This document shows positions 49,276 to 60,955 of a stretch of 64,000 bases of DNA, piece after piece; the stretch's first letter is position 1; the number at the start of each line of letters is the position of its first letter. The translations under genes and the position numbers were made by a program. The DNA comes from Leptospira broomii serovar Hurstbridge str. 5399 (GTDB lineage Bacteria; Spirochaetota; Leptospiria; Leptospirales; Leptospiraceae): contig NZ_AHMO02000011.1 in the NCBI RefSeq assembly GCF_000243715.2, positions 310,001 through 374,000 on the forward strand, written 5' to 3'. The notes beneath the pieces were generated by a model. It ran no database searches, was not told the origin of the DNA, and saw only the letters and a program-made list of their open reading frames with translations.

Positions 49276-49581
49276 ATGAAATACAGTAGAATCCCTTCCA
49301 CCCTAAACGTCCGTTTTCAAGAGATTGAAGACGTTAAAATCAGGATTGCCGAGAATGTGCTGGTAGGACTCGTTCACAGGTCCGACTCACCAGTCGAACC
49401 CGGAACCAATCTTGCTATCCGAATTGGGATGGTAAGCTTATCCGGAAATATCGAGCTTCCTATGAAAGTAATTAAGTGTGATAAGATTTCGGACGCCGAA
49501 TTCGATCTATATTTGAATTACTCGGAAAAGGACTTCGGAAAAATTGAGGAGATCGAGGATCTAATCAGAGATTTAGCTTAG
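49276..49581 (+). CDS. Small protein, possibly PilZ-like
   Basis: 101 residues with a good ribosome site (GGGAGGACCGCC). The sequence alternates short strands: NVRFQEIEDVKIRI, GTNLAIRIGMVSLS, ELPMKVIKCDKI and FDLYLNYSEKDFG, ending in an acidic helix. The strand layout and length resemble a PilZ domain, which would bind cyclic di-GMP, but the RxxxR and D/NxSxxG residues are missing. If it is PilZ-like it is not expected to bind the nucleotide. I do not assign a function. Confidence 0.5.
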   Translation: MKYSRIPSTLNVRFQEIEDVKIRIAENVLVGLVHRSDSPVEPGTNLAIRIGMVSLSGNIELPMKVIKCDKISDAEFDLYLNYSEKDFGKIEEIEDLIRDLA

Positions 49582-49611
49582 AGACAAGAAACTTTAAGTA
49601 CGATAAGAGTT

Positions 49612-49658
49612 CTGACTCCACGCGTAAAAATAGCGGGAGTCAGATCCGATTTTTACGC
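49612..49658. terminator. Two interleaved stem-loops between convergent genes
   Basis: CTGACTCC/GGAGTCAG (49612-49619/49636-49643) and GCGTAAAAAT/ATTTTTACGC (49622-49631/49649-49658) overlap and cannot form together. Either could act as a terminator for one of the two flanking genes; the second one overlaps the last two codons of the minus-strand gene. Confidence 0.55.
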
Positions 49659-49865
49659 TACAAATAGATCAGCCTTGCTGATCATCGTAAGAGGAACCTT
49701 GCTAGCATTTAGTTTATCAGGGAAATAGACGATCTCTTCGCCAACAAGTCTACGATTCCGGTCGAGTTCAACTACGGATCCGTCTTTCAGATGAAGGACA
49801 ATATCGATACCACGATAGTTAACATATCTCTCGAGTTGATCTCTGAATTTATTTCCCTGTTCCAT
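49653..49865 (-). CDS. Small cytoplasmic protein of unknown function
   Basis: 70 residues with a strong ribosome site (GAGGAGC before the ATG). Predicted strands (GIDIVLHLKDGSVVELDRNR) and no membrane segment. The sequence GSVVELDRNRRLVGEEIVYF suggests an SH3/PUA-like small barrel, but this is a guess. The convergent neighbour and clear ribosome site make it likely real. Confidence 0.6.
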   Translation of the reverse strand: MEQGNKFRDQLERYVNYRGIDIVLHLKDGSVVELDRNRRLVGEEIVYFPDKLNASKVPLTMISKADLFVA

Positions 49866-50244
49866 GGTTGCTCCTCAGCTAAAACGTTGAAGCGTAGCCT
49901 ATTTGAGTACCATAAAAGTACAAGTTTTTTTATTTCTTCCGATAAAAATTTTTTATGTCATATACTGTTAGGGGTACTTAATGAATGGCGAGGACTATCG
50001 TTTTGTTTAGCTTTCCGATTTTTCGATTAATTTTTATATATATTTAATAATTTCAATCTATACTAATATTTCTTTTTCTGAAAATATTAAAAATCGGACG
50101 TTGTCCGTCCTTATACAGGTAACGCCAAGCTATTTAAATTTAAAACGATTGATCATCGGATTCGAAAACCCATCGACTATAAGATTTATCGACGAATAAA
50201 ATAGATTCGGGTAAGATAAATTAACGACTCTCCAAATCGCGCGC
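49866..50244. other. AT-rich gene-free stretch with a terminator
   Basis: No gene found. The hairpin at 50083-50107 may end the minus-strand membrane-protein gene. The rest is rich in A/T runs near 50030-50060, consistent with promoters for the 70-residue gene. Confidence 0.45.
50083..50107 (-). terminator. Rho-independent-like terminator on the minus strand
   Basis: CGGAC/GTCCG with a three-base loop (50095-50107) is followed on the minus strand by ATTTTTAATATTTT. It is about 140 bases downstream of the gene at 50245. Confidence 0.55.
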
Positions 50245-51117
50245 TCAAAATAAGACGGAGTAGCGGAATTCTCCGTACAAAGCTCTCCCGGTCGACCCGA
50301 CGACCGAACTCGAACCAATCGTACTCGAATTCGATGCGCCACGGTCGTAACCTGCGTTCCACTGAATTCCGTTTCGAATAGGAGTTCCGTCTGAAGATAA
50401 CACGACATCCTCCTTCGCCCAAGAGCCGCCTGTAAAATAAGAGTGCACTAGCTGAACTAAATATACCGCTCCCACTATCGCAAGAGAGTTATTATATTCC
50501 TTAACATCATGTTGATACTGGCTCTTTTTTCCGCTTACATAAATGCTTCCTAAGCCAATCGAAGAATTTCCGAAAATCAATGTAGACGTAAGAGACGCTT
50601 GATCATAGTCGGATTTAGCCGAATGCGCATGCTTCGCAGACACTGCGGCATATCCCAAACTTGATACTAATAGACCGCTATAGACGATTCCGGTCGTTTT
50701 TCTTCCTGCGTAAATGTGGCCCCAACCGGGCAATACTGCGGATCTCCACACTACGCTCCATCTGCTTCTGCTAGGCGTAACGGGAGTGGGAACAGGAGGA
50801 ATAATAATGATTGGCTCTTCTTTAACCGTCTCAGGTTCTTCCTTTACTTTTCGTTCTTCTTCTTGTCGGATCTTTTTTTCTTCATCTTTGGTTACTTCTT
50901 TATAAATTACTTTCAAGATGGATCGTTTTGAGACATTTACTATCTTACCATCTTGACCACGGACCTGAATCGTTTTCTCATTTTGAGTGATCACGTCCCC
51001 TTTAATCGTATTCCCGTTTCTTAGAAGAATGGATTGCATTGCGAAAAGATGAGAAGAATAAATCAGAGCGAAGGTTAATATCGCGAAACGGATAGTATTG
51101 AGGGCTTTTGCAAACAT
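50245..51117 (-). CDS. Membrane protein with N-terminal export signal, unknown function
   Basis: 290 residues from the ATG at 51117, chosen because it opens the signal-like helix (IRFAILTFALIYSSHLFAM). Residues 30-75 make a small beta domain (LLRNGNTIKGDVITQNEKTI) that resembles the SH3-like fold seen in many Leptospira proteins. A highly charged segment (EEKKIRQEEERKVKEEPETV) and a Pro-rich stretch follow. The C-terminal half has a motif SAVLPGWGHIYAGRKTTGIVY and hydrophobic helices, typical of DUF5683-like proteins. Its place in the cell is the envelope; the role is unknown. Confidence 0.75.
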   Translation of the reverse strand: MFAKALNTIRFAILTFALIYSSHLFAMQSILLRNGNTIKGDVITQNEKTIQVRGQDGKIVNVSKRSILKVIYKEVTKDEEKKIRQEEERKVKEEPETVKEEPIIIIPPVPTPVTPSRSRWSVVWRSAVLPGWGHIYAGRKTTGIVYSGLLVSSLGYAAVSAKHAHSAKSDYDQASLTSTLIFGNSSIGLGSIYVSGKKSQYQHDVKEYNNSLAIVGAVYLVQLVHSYFTGGSWAKEDVVLSSDGTPIRNGIQWNAGYDRGASNSSTIGSSSVVGSTGRALYGEFRYSVLF

Positions 51118-51183
51118 TCTGGCCTTTAAAACTTTTTGACAAGAGTAAAGCCGCCTGTCGATAAGCAAAGGAGTTTTTCGGCT

Positions 51184-51212
51184 AAAAAAACCGCTTTCTC
51201 TCCGGTTTTTTT
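51184..51212. terminator. Stem-loop with A- and T-runs on either side
   Basis: A stem AAAAAAACCG/CGGTTTTTTT with an 8-base loop is symmetrical, so it can act on both strands. It lies downstream of the hydrolase gene at 51449 on the minus strand. Confidence 0.65.
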
Positions 51213-51276
51213 CCAGGACGGGAAAACGCGTATCTATGAATCATGCTTCCTAAAGTCAAAGTATTGGAGATTTACG

Positions 51277-51360
51277 ATGTCTCGGACTGAAAAAAAAATT
51301 TTTGATTTTCAACCCCATGCGCTAATTCGGTATCCTCTCCTTAGTCGAGTTCGTTTCTGA
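51277..51360 (+). CDS. Candidate small protein, 27 residues
   Basis: An ATG with GGAG seven bases upstream opens a 27-codon frame, MSRTEKKIFDFQPHALIRY followed by PLLSRVRF. The good ribosome-site spacing is the only support. No family or hydrophobic helix is visible, and it may not be expressed. Confidence 0.25.
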   Translation: MSRTEKKIFDFQPHALIRYPLLSRVRF

Positions 51361-51448
51361 CTTGTACCCCGCTCAGTTTTTACATCCTCTCTTTAAGGCA
51401 TGTTCCAATTTCATTCTCAATCGCGAATGTAATTCGATATCGCAATAG

Positions 51449-52351
51449 TCACAGTTTTCGATAAAAATCGGTTAAGATCGCCGCTAACTCCTCAGGCTTG
51501 TCATGATGCATATTATGCCCGGCGTCTTCCAACTCGAAATATTTTAGATTTCGTATATGCGAAAAAACCTCTTCCCTATCATCCAAGGGCAGATGCGTTT
51601 CCTTGCCGTAGACGACAAGAACGGGACAAGAAATTGTTTCCCAAAGATATCTAGTGAACTGGGGGCTAATGAATACCGGCGGACCGTTTTTATACGCGGG
51701 ATCACTTTTCCAGATATAACCGTCATCCACCGGTTTTGTCAAGTATGCCGCTATTTTTAACAAACGTTCCTTCGGCAACCTAGGATAAACTGGTGATAAG
51801 CGAAGAGCTGCCTCTTCGATGCTTCGAAAACTTTTTTGCCTCTTTCTTTCTTTACCGGCTAACCCACTCTCCCATGTTTCCAGCCAAGATCGAAATCTCT
51901 TCCGCTCCTTTTCGGGATTCTGAAGGGAGCTAAAACCCTCAAGACAAACCAACGATTCCACTCTTTCCGGGATGATGCCCGCGATACGGGATCCTAGGCC
52001 GCCTCCCATCGAGTGACCGAGGATGTGAAATTTTTCCGGTAAATGTTTGGAGATAAAACTTTGAGTATCGACGAGGGGCAGCATAAAGTGATAGAAACCT
52101 TCACGGAGCCATTCGGAATCTCCATGACCGCGATAATCGAATCGATACAGATCAAAATTTTCGGAAAGAAGATTCTCCTGGAACAGAAAGGTATCCGACG
52201 AATCCATAAAACCATGAAGAAGTAAAAGCGCCTTGCCTTTGTTATTATCACGTTTCGTATAGGCGAGTTTGTATCCGCCGGATTCAAAATAATTCCGCTC
52301 TAACTTGCCGATATTTTCGTTCGCTGTTTCCATATTTCCTTCAAAAGTCAT
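51449..52351 (-). CDS. Alpha/beta hydrolase
   Basis: Up to 300 residues; the ATG at 52333 has AAGGAA just before it and is an equal or better start. The core has [26 protein letters not shown] text ([13 protein letters not shown]), nucleophile [11 protein letters not shown], the acid in [13 protein letters not shown] and the base in [15 protein letters not shown]. The catalytic triad is complete. No signal peptide. The substrate is unknown. The next gene upstream is 12 bases away, indicating an operon with the DUF309 and aldo/keto reductase genes. Confidence 0.87.
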   Translation of the reverse strand: MTFEGNMETANENIGKLERNYFESGGYKLAYTKRDNNKGKALLLLHGFMDSSDTFLFQENLLSENFDLYRFDYRGHGDSEWLREGFYHFMLPLVDTQSFISKHLPEKFHILGHSMGGGLGSRIAGIIPERVESLVCLEGFSSLQNPEKERKRFRSWLETWESGLAGKERKRQKSFRSIEEAALRLSPVYPRLPKERLLKIAAYLTKPVDDGYIWKSDPAYKNGPPVFISPQFTRYLWETISCPVLVVYGKETHLPLDDREEVFSHIRNLKYFELEDAGHNMHHDKPEELAAILTDFYRKL

Positions 52352-52363
52352 AGTAAGAAATAC

Positions 52364-52834
52364 TCATACAGATGAAAACCATTCCTCTCCCGTTTCGGTC
52401 ATCATAGGTAAAGAAAGCTTGCGAATTTGTTCAATATCCCAACCAAAATCTCCGCTGAATTTCGTAAGTAGGATTTCCAAAAATTGAATCGTCTTTACGG
52501 TATGAGCACGACCTACCAACGAAAGCTCCGAGGATCGTAATAAAGCATCAAATTTCTCTTTAGATTTTTCAGCCTGCATTCTGGCTCCTCTTATATTCGG
52601 TTTTATGAATATTTTATTTAGAGAAATCGCCAATTGTATCCAACCGTGTAAAAGAAGTTTCCTTCCTCCGGATTCTTTCTTCCACTGGAATTCGAAAACC
52701 TCATGCAGCTCGAAATAGTTTCCGGAAGAGTATAATTTTCTCCCTTCCATCCATGCAAAGGAGAAGCTGGACTCCAGGTCTGAAGCATTGCGAATCCGGT
52801 CTAAAATTGCCAGAATTTCAGGATCGAATTCCAT
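52364..52834 (-). CDS. DUF309 family protein
   Basis: 156 residues. The family hallmark is a helical H-x-x-W motif with Glu and His: here FELHEVFEFQWKKESGGRK followed by LLLHGWIQLAISLNK. DUF309 proteins are small helical proteins with unknown function, often alone in bacteria. Overlap by 17 bases with the aldo/keto reductase gene makes co-translation likely. Confidence 0.8.
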   Translation of the reverse strand: MEFDPEILAILDRIRNASDLESSFSFAWMEGRKLYSSGNYFELHEVFEFQWKKESGGRKLLLHGWIQLAISLNKIFIKPNIRGARMQAEKSKEKFDALLRSSELSLVGRAHTVKTIQFLEILLTKFSGDFGWDIEQIRKLSLPMMTETGEEWFSSV

Positions 52835-54317
52835 GGTATCCCCATTCCTCCTCTGAAATCGGGGACCAGACTTGATCTTTAAGTTGTAATATATCTTTGA
52901 CGTATTCCTCTTTTCTCATCCCGATCAGCACTGTTCCCTTTTGTAAAAGTTGAGACAAATGTAAAACCATCATAGAAGAAAGGCTGCTAGGACCGTGCCT
53001 GTCCGAATGAAATCTGCCTTTTAATTCCTCATACAAAGAAGACCTGGCTTCGGTCTGATGCAGTAAAATCCATTCCTCGAAATACGGGATAGTCTTGTTT
53101 AACAGATCCGTATAGCGAATCGCTTCAGATTTTCCCAAATGATTGGATATAAATTTCAAGGAAGATTGAACGGCGGGAATCCAGGATCTACCCAAAATTT
53201 GATGTAGCTGTTCAATATTCTGAATTTTCTCTCGATAAGCGAACCATTGAGAGTTCAAGCTTTGAAACCCTGTTTGACTTTCTAAAAGATCTTGGATCCG
53301 AGTCTCGTACGTTTTTAACTCTTTGAATAACGATTCCAAAGCGGCAATTAGCGCTTCTCGATCCCGTCCCGGTTGATAAGCCAATCGAACCATTCCTTTG
53401 TCAGAAATGAAAGAATTCAAGGGCCGATTGACTAGCGGGAGGATGTCGAAGTTCCTACAAGTCGCTAATAGATTTTCTCCCGCCGAATTATGATTCCGCA
53501 AAAAACCATCTTCGTACCAATTTGCCGGAAATTGAGCTACGGAGAAGCCGGAGTCGTCTCCGCCGACCTCCTTGGAAATTTGTAGTACCTTCGACAAAGA
53601 AGTACCGGTGTAAGAATCTTCAGCATCCGGGAAGGTATTGCTTGAGATTCCATAATAAAGAATTCTGCCGTCCGCTCTCGCTCTCTCCAGAAAGGAAAAC
53701 GCTTCTCGAATTCGTCTATAATATTCGTTCTTTGCTTCCTTTTCAGGAACTCCTTGCTTCTGTCGATCCATCAGAAAATATTCCGGATTATGCAGTAGAA
53801 AAATATCGATCGTATACAAACCCAATCTCTTTCTAGATCTATCCAATTGATCTTCTAAGAATTCAGGTGAAATACAATGGAAACATCCGGGTTGATAATA
53901 TGTCGTTTCGGGAAATGGATTTCCGGATGCCTCCTTTTGTTCAGCGACTTCCATATTACGACCCTGAATATATCCTGCTTTCGTAACGATGCAAACAGAT
54001 TCACGTTTCAAATTCCCGAATGCGAATTCTTCCGAAAGCACTTCTCCGACTAGACTTTCTGCCTCGCCATCCCCGTAGTTAGCAGAGGTATCGATCAAAT
54101 TTACACCGGAGCGAAGCGCGAGAATGAGAGCCTTTTTATGCGTTGGATTTCCCAATCCTACTCGATAGCAACCGAACCCGACTCTCGAAAGTCGAAACCC
54201 TCTGAATTGGAAATAGAAAGCCTCCGATTCCGAGTCTAAATTCTCGCCGGCTGGTTTAATAGAACCAGGAAAAAGCTCTCTACGATATAGCGAAATAAAT
54301 GGGTCTATTTTTTGCAT
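52818..54317 (-). CDS. Aldo/keto reductase with long C-terminal extension
   Basis: 499 residues. The reductase domain (about residues 30-340) has FGCYRVGLGNPTHKKALI, LIDTSANYGDGEAESLVGEVL, the Lys in VTKAGYIQGRN and the His in FLLHNPEYFLM. These fit the Asp-Tyr-Lys-His tetrad. It is longer than usual (about 330). The rest is helical and unlike known domains, with segments HLSQLLQKGTVLIGMRKEEY resembling an end of the barrel. It may act on an unknown aldehyde or sugar. An iron-sulfur cluster signature is not visible. Confidence 0.82.
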   Translation of the reverse strand: MQKIDPFISLYRRELFPGSIKPAGENLDSESEAFYFQFRGFRLSRVGFGCYRVGLGNPTHKKALILALRSGVNLIDTSANYGDGEAESLVGEVLSEEFAFGNLKRESVCIVTKAGYIQGRNMEVAEQKEASGNPFPETTYYQPGCFHCISPEFLEDQLDRSRKRLGLYTIDIFLLHNPEYFLMDRQKQGVPEKEAKNEYYRRIREAFSFLERARADGRILYYGISSNTFPDAEDSYTGTSLSKVLQISKEVGGDDSGFSVAQFPANWYEDGFLRNHNSAGENLLATCRNFDILPLVNRPLNSFISDKGMVRLAYQPGRDREALIAALESLFKELKTYETRIQDLLESQTGFQSLNSQWFAYREKIQNIEQLHQILGRSWIPAVQSSLKFISNHLGKSEAIRYTDLLNKTIPYFEEWILLHQTEARSSLYEELKGRFHSDRHGPSSLSSMMVLHLSQLLQKGTVLIGMRKEEYVKDILQLKDQVWSPISEEEWGYHGIRS

Positions 54318-54563
54318 GGAGATTGCACCTGATTCAGTTTTCTTTTAGAAATTTCCGCGTTGCACAAAATGGAAGTTCATTATAGCAACTTTGGATACAA
54401 ATGTCCATTTTTTGTACTTTCGTTTAAAAATGCTTTCCGTATAGACCATATTTTTTACTCTAAATATTAGGGCGAATCGGAGAACATTTGTTCTTTCGAA
54501 GTTCTCCTCCCCCATAAAAACAAATCGATGACTTCTTCCCATTACTCTCACAGGAGAATTTGA

Positions 54564-55253
54564 ATGGATTTTCAGGCTGGATACCTTAGGTCTTCCATCG
54601 GTAGAAAAACTATCGTCGGAATTACCGGACTCGTTTTCTTCGGCTTCGTGTTTTTGCACATGCTGGGGAATCTCCAGATTTTCCAGGAACCGGATAAAAT
54701 TAATAGTTACGCCGCGTTCCTCCAAAACCTCGGCGGACTTCTCTGGATCGCTCGAGGTACGCTTTTGATTGCCTTCGTATTGCACGTTTTCTATGCAATC
54801 AAACTTTCTCTAGAAAACAAACGGGCGAGACCGGTAGCTTACGTAAAAGAAAGTACGATTCAAGCGACTCTTTCTTCCAGAATGATGGCTCTCACCGGTT
54901 TATTAATTTTTGGAGCGATTTTGTATCATCTCGCTCATTTTACGTTCGGGATTACGGACCCGAAAGACTTCGCATTAAAAGATCCCCAGGGACGGCATGA
55001 CGTTTATTCCATGGTCGTTTTAGGATTCCAAAATCCGATCGTTTCAACCGCTTACGTTCTTTGGATGTTCATATTGGCCTCCCACCTTCGTCACGGAGTT
55101 TCCAGCGTGTTTCAGACATTCGGTTTAAATACGCCGTTTTGGGCGCCGAAGACCAATGCATTTGCGATCGGATATGCGCTTCTTATTTTTGTGGGAAACT
55201 CTTCCATACCACTATCGATCCTTTTAGGATACGTTAAGTTACCAGGAGCATAA
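54564..55253 (+). CDS. sdhC: Succinate dehydrogenase cytochrome b subunit (SdhC)
   Basis: 229 residues, five membrane helices. His residues in [24 protein letters not shown] and SHLRHGVSS are positioned to ligate two hemes, as in the single-subunit type B membrane anchor; no sdhD follows. It anchors SdhAB and reacts with quinone. The Shine-Dalgarno AGGAGAATTTG lies before the ATG. It starts the sdhCAB operon, with sdhA four bases downstream. Confidence 0.94.
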   Translation: MDFQAGYLRSSIGRKTIVGITGLVFFGFVFLHMLGNLQIFQEPDKINSYAAFLQNLGGLLWIARGTLLIAFVLHVFYAIKLSLENKRARPVAYVKESTIQATLSSRMMALTGLLIFGAILYHLAHFTFGITDPKDFALKDPQGRHDVYSMVVLGFQNPIVSTAYVLWMFILASHLRHGVSSVFQTFGLNTPFWAPKTNAFAIGYALLIFVGNSSIPLSILLGYVKLPGA

Positions 55254-55257
55254 TAGA

Positions 55258-57174
55258 ATGAGCTTAGATTCAAAAATTCCTTCGGGTGCTCTGGAGCATA
55301 AGTGGGACGATTATAAATCCCATACCAAGCTGGTAAATCCCGCCAATAAACGTAAATATACGATTCTTGTAATCGGAACAGGTCTTGCGGGAGGCTCCGC
55401 CTCGGCAACATTGGCGGAACTCGGCTATAATGTAAAAACGTTCTGCTTTCAAGATAGCCCACGACGGGCCCACTCGATCGCAGCACAGGGTGGAATTAAT
55501 GCCGCAAAGAATTATCAGAACGACGGCGATTCAATTTACCGACTCTTTTATGATACGATTAAAGGCGGAGATTTTAGAGCTCGCGAAGCCAACGTTTATC
55601 GCCTAGCTCAGGTTTCAGCGAATATTATTGATCAGTGCGTTGCTCAAGGCGTTCCATTCGCAAGAGAATATGGAGGCCATTTAGATAACCGCTCTTTCGG
55701 AGGAGCTCAGGTTTCCCGCACATTCTATGCCAAAGGTCAGACCGGGCAACAACTTCTTTTAGGAGCCTATTCATCCCTTTCTCGACAAATCGGATTAGGA
55801 AACGTTAAAATGTATCCCCGGACCGAAATGGTCGATTTGGTCGTAGTAAATGGACATGCGAAAGGTGTGATCATTCGCGATCTAGTTACGGGTAAAATCA
55901 CCGCTCATGCAGGCGATGCGGTAGTGTTGGCATCGGGAGGATATGGCAACGTATTCTATTTATCGACGAATGCAAAAGGTTCCAATGTTACGGCAACCTA
56001 TAGAGCTCATAAAAAAGGGGCTTTCTTTGCAAATCCGTGCTATACGCAAATCCACCCCACTTGCATCCCGGTATCCGGCGATCATCAATCCAAACTTACT
56101 CTAATGTCCGAGTCGCTTCGAAATGATGGGCGAATTTGGGTCCCGAAAAAGAAAGGAGATACTCGAAATCCCGCAGATATTCCTGAAAGTGAACGCGATT
56201 ATTATCTCGAAAGAAAATATCCTAGTTACGGTAATCTCTGTCCTCGGGATATAGCTTCGCGCTCCGCCAAAGAAGTTTGCGACGCAGGCTTCGGAGTCGG
56301 ACCAGGTGGGCAAGGAGTTTATCTTGATTTCTCATCCGCGATTCAGCGATTGGGTGAACATACCATTGCGGAACGTTACGGAAATCTTTTCCAGATGTAT
56401 GAGCAAATCACTGGCGAAAATCCTTATAAAGTTCCGATGAGAATCTATCCTGCCGTCCATTATACTATGGGTGGACTTTGGGTGGATTATAATCTTATGA
56501 GCAATCTTCCGGGCTTGTTTGTTATCGGTGAGGCCAACTTTTCCGATCACGGAGCCAACCGATTAGGCGCCTCGGCATTAATGCAGGGTTTAGCGGATGG
56601 ATATTTCGTACTCCCTTATACGATCGGTAACTATCTTGCGGAAGTCGGATTCGGTAAAACTCCGTCAGCAGATAATGCGGAGTTTAAGAAAGCGGAGACC
56701 GATAGTACGGACAAAATCAATAAACTTCTGACCGTTAAAGGACATCGGACCGTCGATTCATTTCATAGAGAGTTAGGCAAACTTGTCTGGGATAAATGTG
56801 GAATGGCCAGAGACGAGAAAGGTCTGAAAGAAGCTCTGCAGAAAATTCCTCAAATCAGGGAGGAGTTCTGGCAGAACGTTAATGTACCTGGATCCGGTGC
56901 GGATTTGAATCAGTCTTTGGAAAAAGCCGGACGTGTAGCCGACTTCCTCGAATTTGCCGAGCTTCTTTGCTTTGACGCGCTAACTAGGGAAGAATCTTGC
57001 GGCGGACACTTTAGAACCGAGCATCAGATGGAAGATGGCGAAGCCAAACGAAACGACGAAAAATTCTGCCATGTCACTGCGTGGGAATGGAAAGGAATTG
57101 GAGCCAAACCGGTTGAACACAGGGAACACCTGGAGTTCGAGAACATTAAACTCGCAACGAGGAGCTATAAGTAA
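55258..57174 (+). CDS. sdhA: Succinate dehydrogenase flavoprotein subunit
   Basis: 638 residues. The FAD motif [20 protein letters not shown] comes near the start, and His72 in [10 protein letters not shown] is the covalent FAD site. Active-site text includes [25 protein letters not shown] and [25 protein letters not shown] sequence. A helical C-terminal tail follows. It oxidises succinate to fumarate in the TCA cycle, at the inner face of the membrane. It overlaps sdhB by one base (TAATG). Confidence 0.96.
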   Translation: MSLDSKIPSGALEHKWDDYKSHTKLVNPANKRKYTILVIGTGLAGGSASATLAELGYNVKTFCFQDSPRRAHSIAAQGGINAAKNYQNDGDSIYRLFYDTIKGGDFRAREANVYRLAQVSANIIDQCVAQGVPFAREYGGHLDNRSFGGAQVSRTFYAKGQTGQQLLLGAYSSLSRQIGLGNVKMYPRTEMVDLVVVNGHAKGVIIRDLVTGKITAHAGDAVVLASGGYGNVFYLSTNAKGSNVTATYRAHKKGAFFANPCYTQIHPTCIPVSGDHQSKLTLMSESLRNDGRIWVPKKKGDTRNPADIPESERDYYLERKYPSYGNLCPRDIASRSAKEVCDAGFGVGPGGQGVYLDFSSAIQRLGEHTIAERYGNLFQMYEQITGENPYKVPMRIYPAVHYTMGGLWVDYNLMSNLPGLFVIGEANFSDHGANRLGASALMQGLADGYFVLPYTIGNYLAEVGFGKTPSADNAEFKKAETDSTDKINKLLTVKGHRTVDSFHRELGKLVWDKCGMARDEKGLKEALQKIPQIREEFWQNVNVPGSGADLNQSLEKAGRVADFLEFAELLCFDALTREESCGGHFRTEHQMEDGEAKRNDEKFCHVTAWEWKGIGAKPVEHREHLEFENIKLATRSYK

Positions 57175-57905
57175 TGGATCTCAAACTAAAAGTCTGGAGA
57201 CAGAAAAATTCTCAAGAGAAAGGCAAGATCGTGGATTATGCCGCGAAAGATATCTCGCCTGATATGTCCTTTTTGGAAATGATAGACGTCGTCAACGAGG
57301 AGCTAATTACGAAAGGCGAAGAGCCGATCGCATTTGAACACGATTGCCGCGAAGGAATTTGCGGATCTTGTAATATCATGATCGACGGAGTGGCCCACGG
57401 TCCCCTACCGGGCGTGACCACTTGTCAACTTCATATGAGATCGTTTAAGAACGGGGATACGATTTATCTAGAACCTTGGAGAGCGAAAGCATTTCCGGTC
57501 ATAAAAGATTTAATCGTGGATCGCAGCGCGTTTGATCGAGTTATTCAATCAGGCGGATTTGTAAGTATCAATACGGGCGGCGCTCCGGACGCGAATGCTC
57601 TTCCGATCGCTAAAAAACATGCGGATGTGGCGATGGACGCCGCGACTTGCATCGGATGTGGAGCCTGTGTCGCATCTTGTAAGAACGCGTCTGCCATGCT
57701 TTTCGTTTCTGCCAAGGTAGCTCATTTGGCCCTGCTTCCTCAAGGACGGGTAGAAAAGAAAGAACGGGTCAAGAATATGGTGTCCGCGATGGATAAAGAA
57801 GGTTTTGGAAATTGTACAAACCAGTATGAATGCGAAGCTGCTTGTCCTAAAGACATTAAACGGGATTTTATTCGAGTACTTAACAAAGAATACATACTCT
57901 CCTAA
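57174..57905 (+). CDS. sdhB: Succinate dehydrogenase iron-sulfur subunit
   Basis: 243 residues. The [2Fe-2S] domain has CREGICGSC and a fourth Cys in TTCQLH. The C-terminal part has [11 protein letters not shown] and CEAACPKDI for the [4Fe-4S] and [3Fe-4S] clusters. It passes electrons from FAD to the quinone site. It is the last sdh gene, with the stem-loop at 57912-57941 downstream. Confidence 0.96.
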   Translation: MDLKLKVWRQKNSQEKGKIVDYAAKDISPDMSFLEMIDVVNEELITKGEEPIAFEHDCREGICGSCNIMIDGVAHGPLPGVTTCQLHMRSFKNGDTIYLEPWRAKAFPVIKDLIVDRSAFDRVIQSGGFVSINTGGAPDANALPIAKKHADVAMDAATCIGCGACVASCKNASAMLFVSAKVAHLALLPQGRVEKKERVKNMVSAMDKEGFGNCTNQYECEAACPKDIKRDFIRVLNKEYILS

Positions 57906-57911
57906 TATTTA

Positions 57912-57941
57912 GGGATCGGCGGAGATCCATCCGCCGATCCC
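57912..57941 (+). terminator. Perfect 12-bp stem-loop after sdhB
   Basis: GGGATCGGCGGA pairs perfectly with TCCGCCGATCCC around a six-base loop, seven bases after the sdhB stop. No long T-run follows, so it could be a protective 3' structure or a weak terminator. Confidence 0.65.
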
Positions 57942-57987
57942 CTTAGTTAATGAATCAGAATTTCATAATATTTTAAAACATATGGTT

Positions 57988-58958
57988 TTATTCCGATAAT
58001 GCGTCTGTAGAAAAATTCTGCAGTATACCGCCTTGGTATATATATAAAATTCGACCTTCCAACTTCCCTTTGAGAACCATACTCTCTAAAACGCTTAACG
58101 TCTTGCAAGCGTATACCGACTCGAAATAAATTCCTGTTTTCTTCCAGAGTTGTTTCGCTTTATCGTGCCAGCTTTCCGTTTCTCCGAAGGAAAAGGAAGC
58201 GAACGGTAATTCCGCTTTCGGTTCGATTAAGGAATCATAAGGGATTGCAATTTGTTTCAGATCGAGACCCGCTCGGTGAGACTCCATCCAAACTTGCATT
58301 TTCCTCTTAGACAATCCTAAAGTGACTCCAAAAACCGGGAGTCGATTCCACTCGAGAGCTGAAAGCCAGGTAATTCCGGAACCGACATCAAGAACGATGC
58401 AATCGAATTCCTTAGGGTCAATTTCGTCCCATAGGGGAGCCAATCCATTTAATGCATTTTGACAGAATAAGTATTCCGGGAGGAGAATTTGCATTCCGTT
58501 TGTAGGAACTTCGACATCCCCATCGATCCGATCGAGGCGAAGCATTGTTCCGCCCCTCACATCTGCGGGTAATTCCAGTATGCGATGTTCCCATTCTCGC
58601 CTTGTAGGATAAATTACAACCTCCGAAAATCGTTCGGCCAAAATAGAAGCGGGACTCCGCAATTGGAGATTTCGGGAATAGCCGATAATTTTCGTAGGAG
58701 TGCCTAACCATCGAAAAAAAAGAATCCCAGCTAAAATCGCGTTCGAATGAATATTCCCTTGCAAAACCACATTTTGAATTTTTTCGGACGGTAAATAGGT
58801 AGCAAGCCTCCGGTAGATTCCGAGCAGCTTTCGAATTTTAGTTCCTTGAGAAAAGAAAAGTCGATCCTCGCGTTTTACAAAAACTTCAGACTTATCGATC
58901 TTATATAGGAATTGGACCGGGCTAGCTCCGTAGAATCGCTTCGGAAGCTTCAGAAACA

Positions 58959-58959
<1 letters not shown>
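57988..58959 (-). CDS. PLP-dependent deaminase-like protein (ACC deaminase/D-cysteine desulfhydrase family)
   Basis: 323 residues of the fold-type II PLP family. FSQGTKIRKLLGIYRRL aligns with GGNKTRKLEYL, so Lys41 is the likely PLP lysine. VVLQGNIHSNAILA aligns with the GGIQSNHARA substrate segment. SGITWLSALEWNRLPVFGVTLG resembles the phosphate-binding Gly turn. The end is YQGGILQNF. The chemical role (D-cysteine desulfhydrase, ACC deaminase or other) cannot be decided. It starts on the A of the lepA stop (TAATG). Confidence 0.8.
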
Positions 58960-60764
<1,805 letters not shown>

Positions 60765-60921
60765 GCTTAGAAACAAAATTCGAGGGAATTCTTCCCCTGA
60801 AAAGCCTTTTCTGCGCCAACTCAGGAATGAGGGATGATTTGGAGATCGGAGACTACCTGACAGTGCCTCCTATGAAAACTGCCTTTGCCTTTTAAAGAAA
60901 CAAAAGGATTCCAGCTAAAAA

Positions 60922-60947
60922 GCGGGAAGAGAAAAGTTTCTTCCCGC
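60922..60947 (-). terminator. Rho-independent terminator of the small lipoprotein gene
   Basis: A 9-bp stem GCGGGAAGA/TCTTCCCGC with an 8-base loop is followed on the minus strand by TTTTT. It lies 8 bases after the stop at 60956. Confidence 0.88.
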
Positions 60948-60955
60948 GATTCGAC

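Larger units (their letters stand above)
51118..51448. other. Intergenic stretch with a terminator and a small ORF candidate
   Basis: It contains the stem-loop at 51184-51212 and a 27-codon frame at 51277-51360. Nothing else is visible. Confidence 0.45.

Noticed and set aside
50130..50422. Minus-strand frames at the 3' end of the membrane-protein gene
   Set aside because: They are other-frame shadows of the gene at 50245-51117.
54345..54785. 146-codon minus-strand frame
   Set aside because: It overlaps the start of sdhC on the other strand and has no family text.
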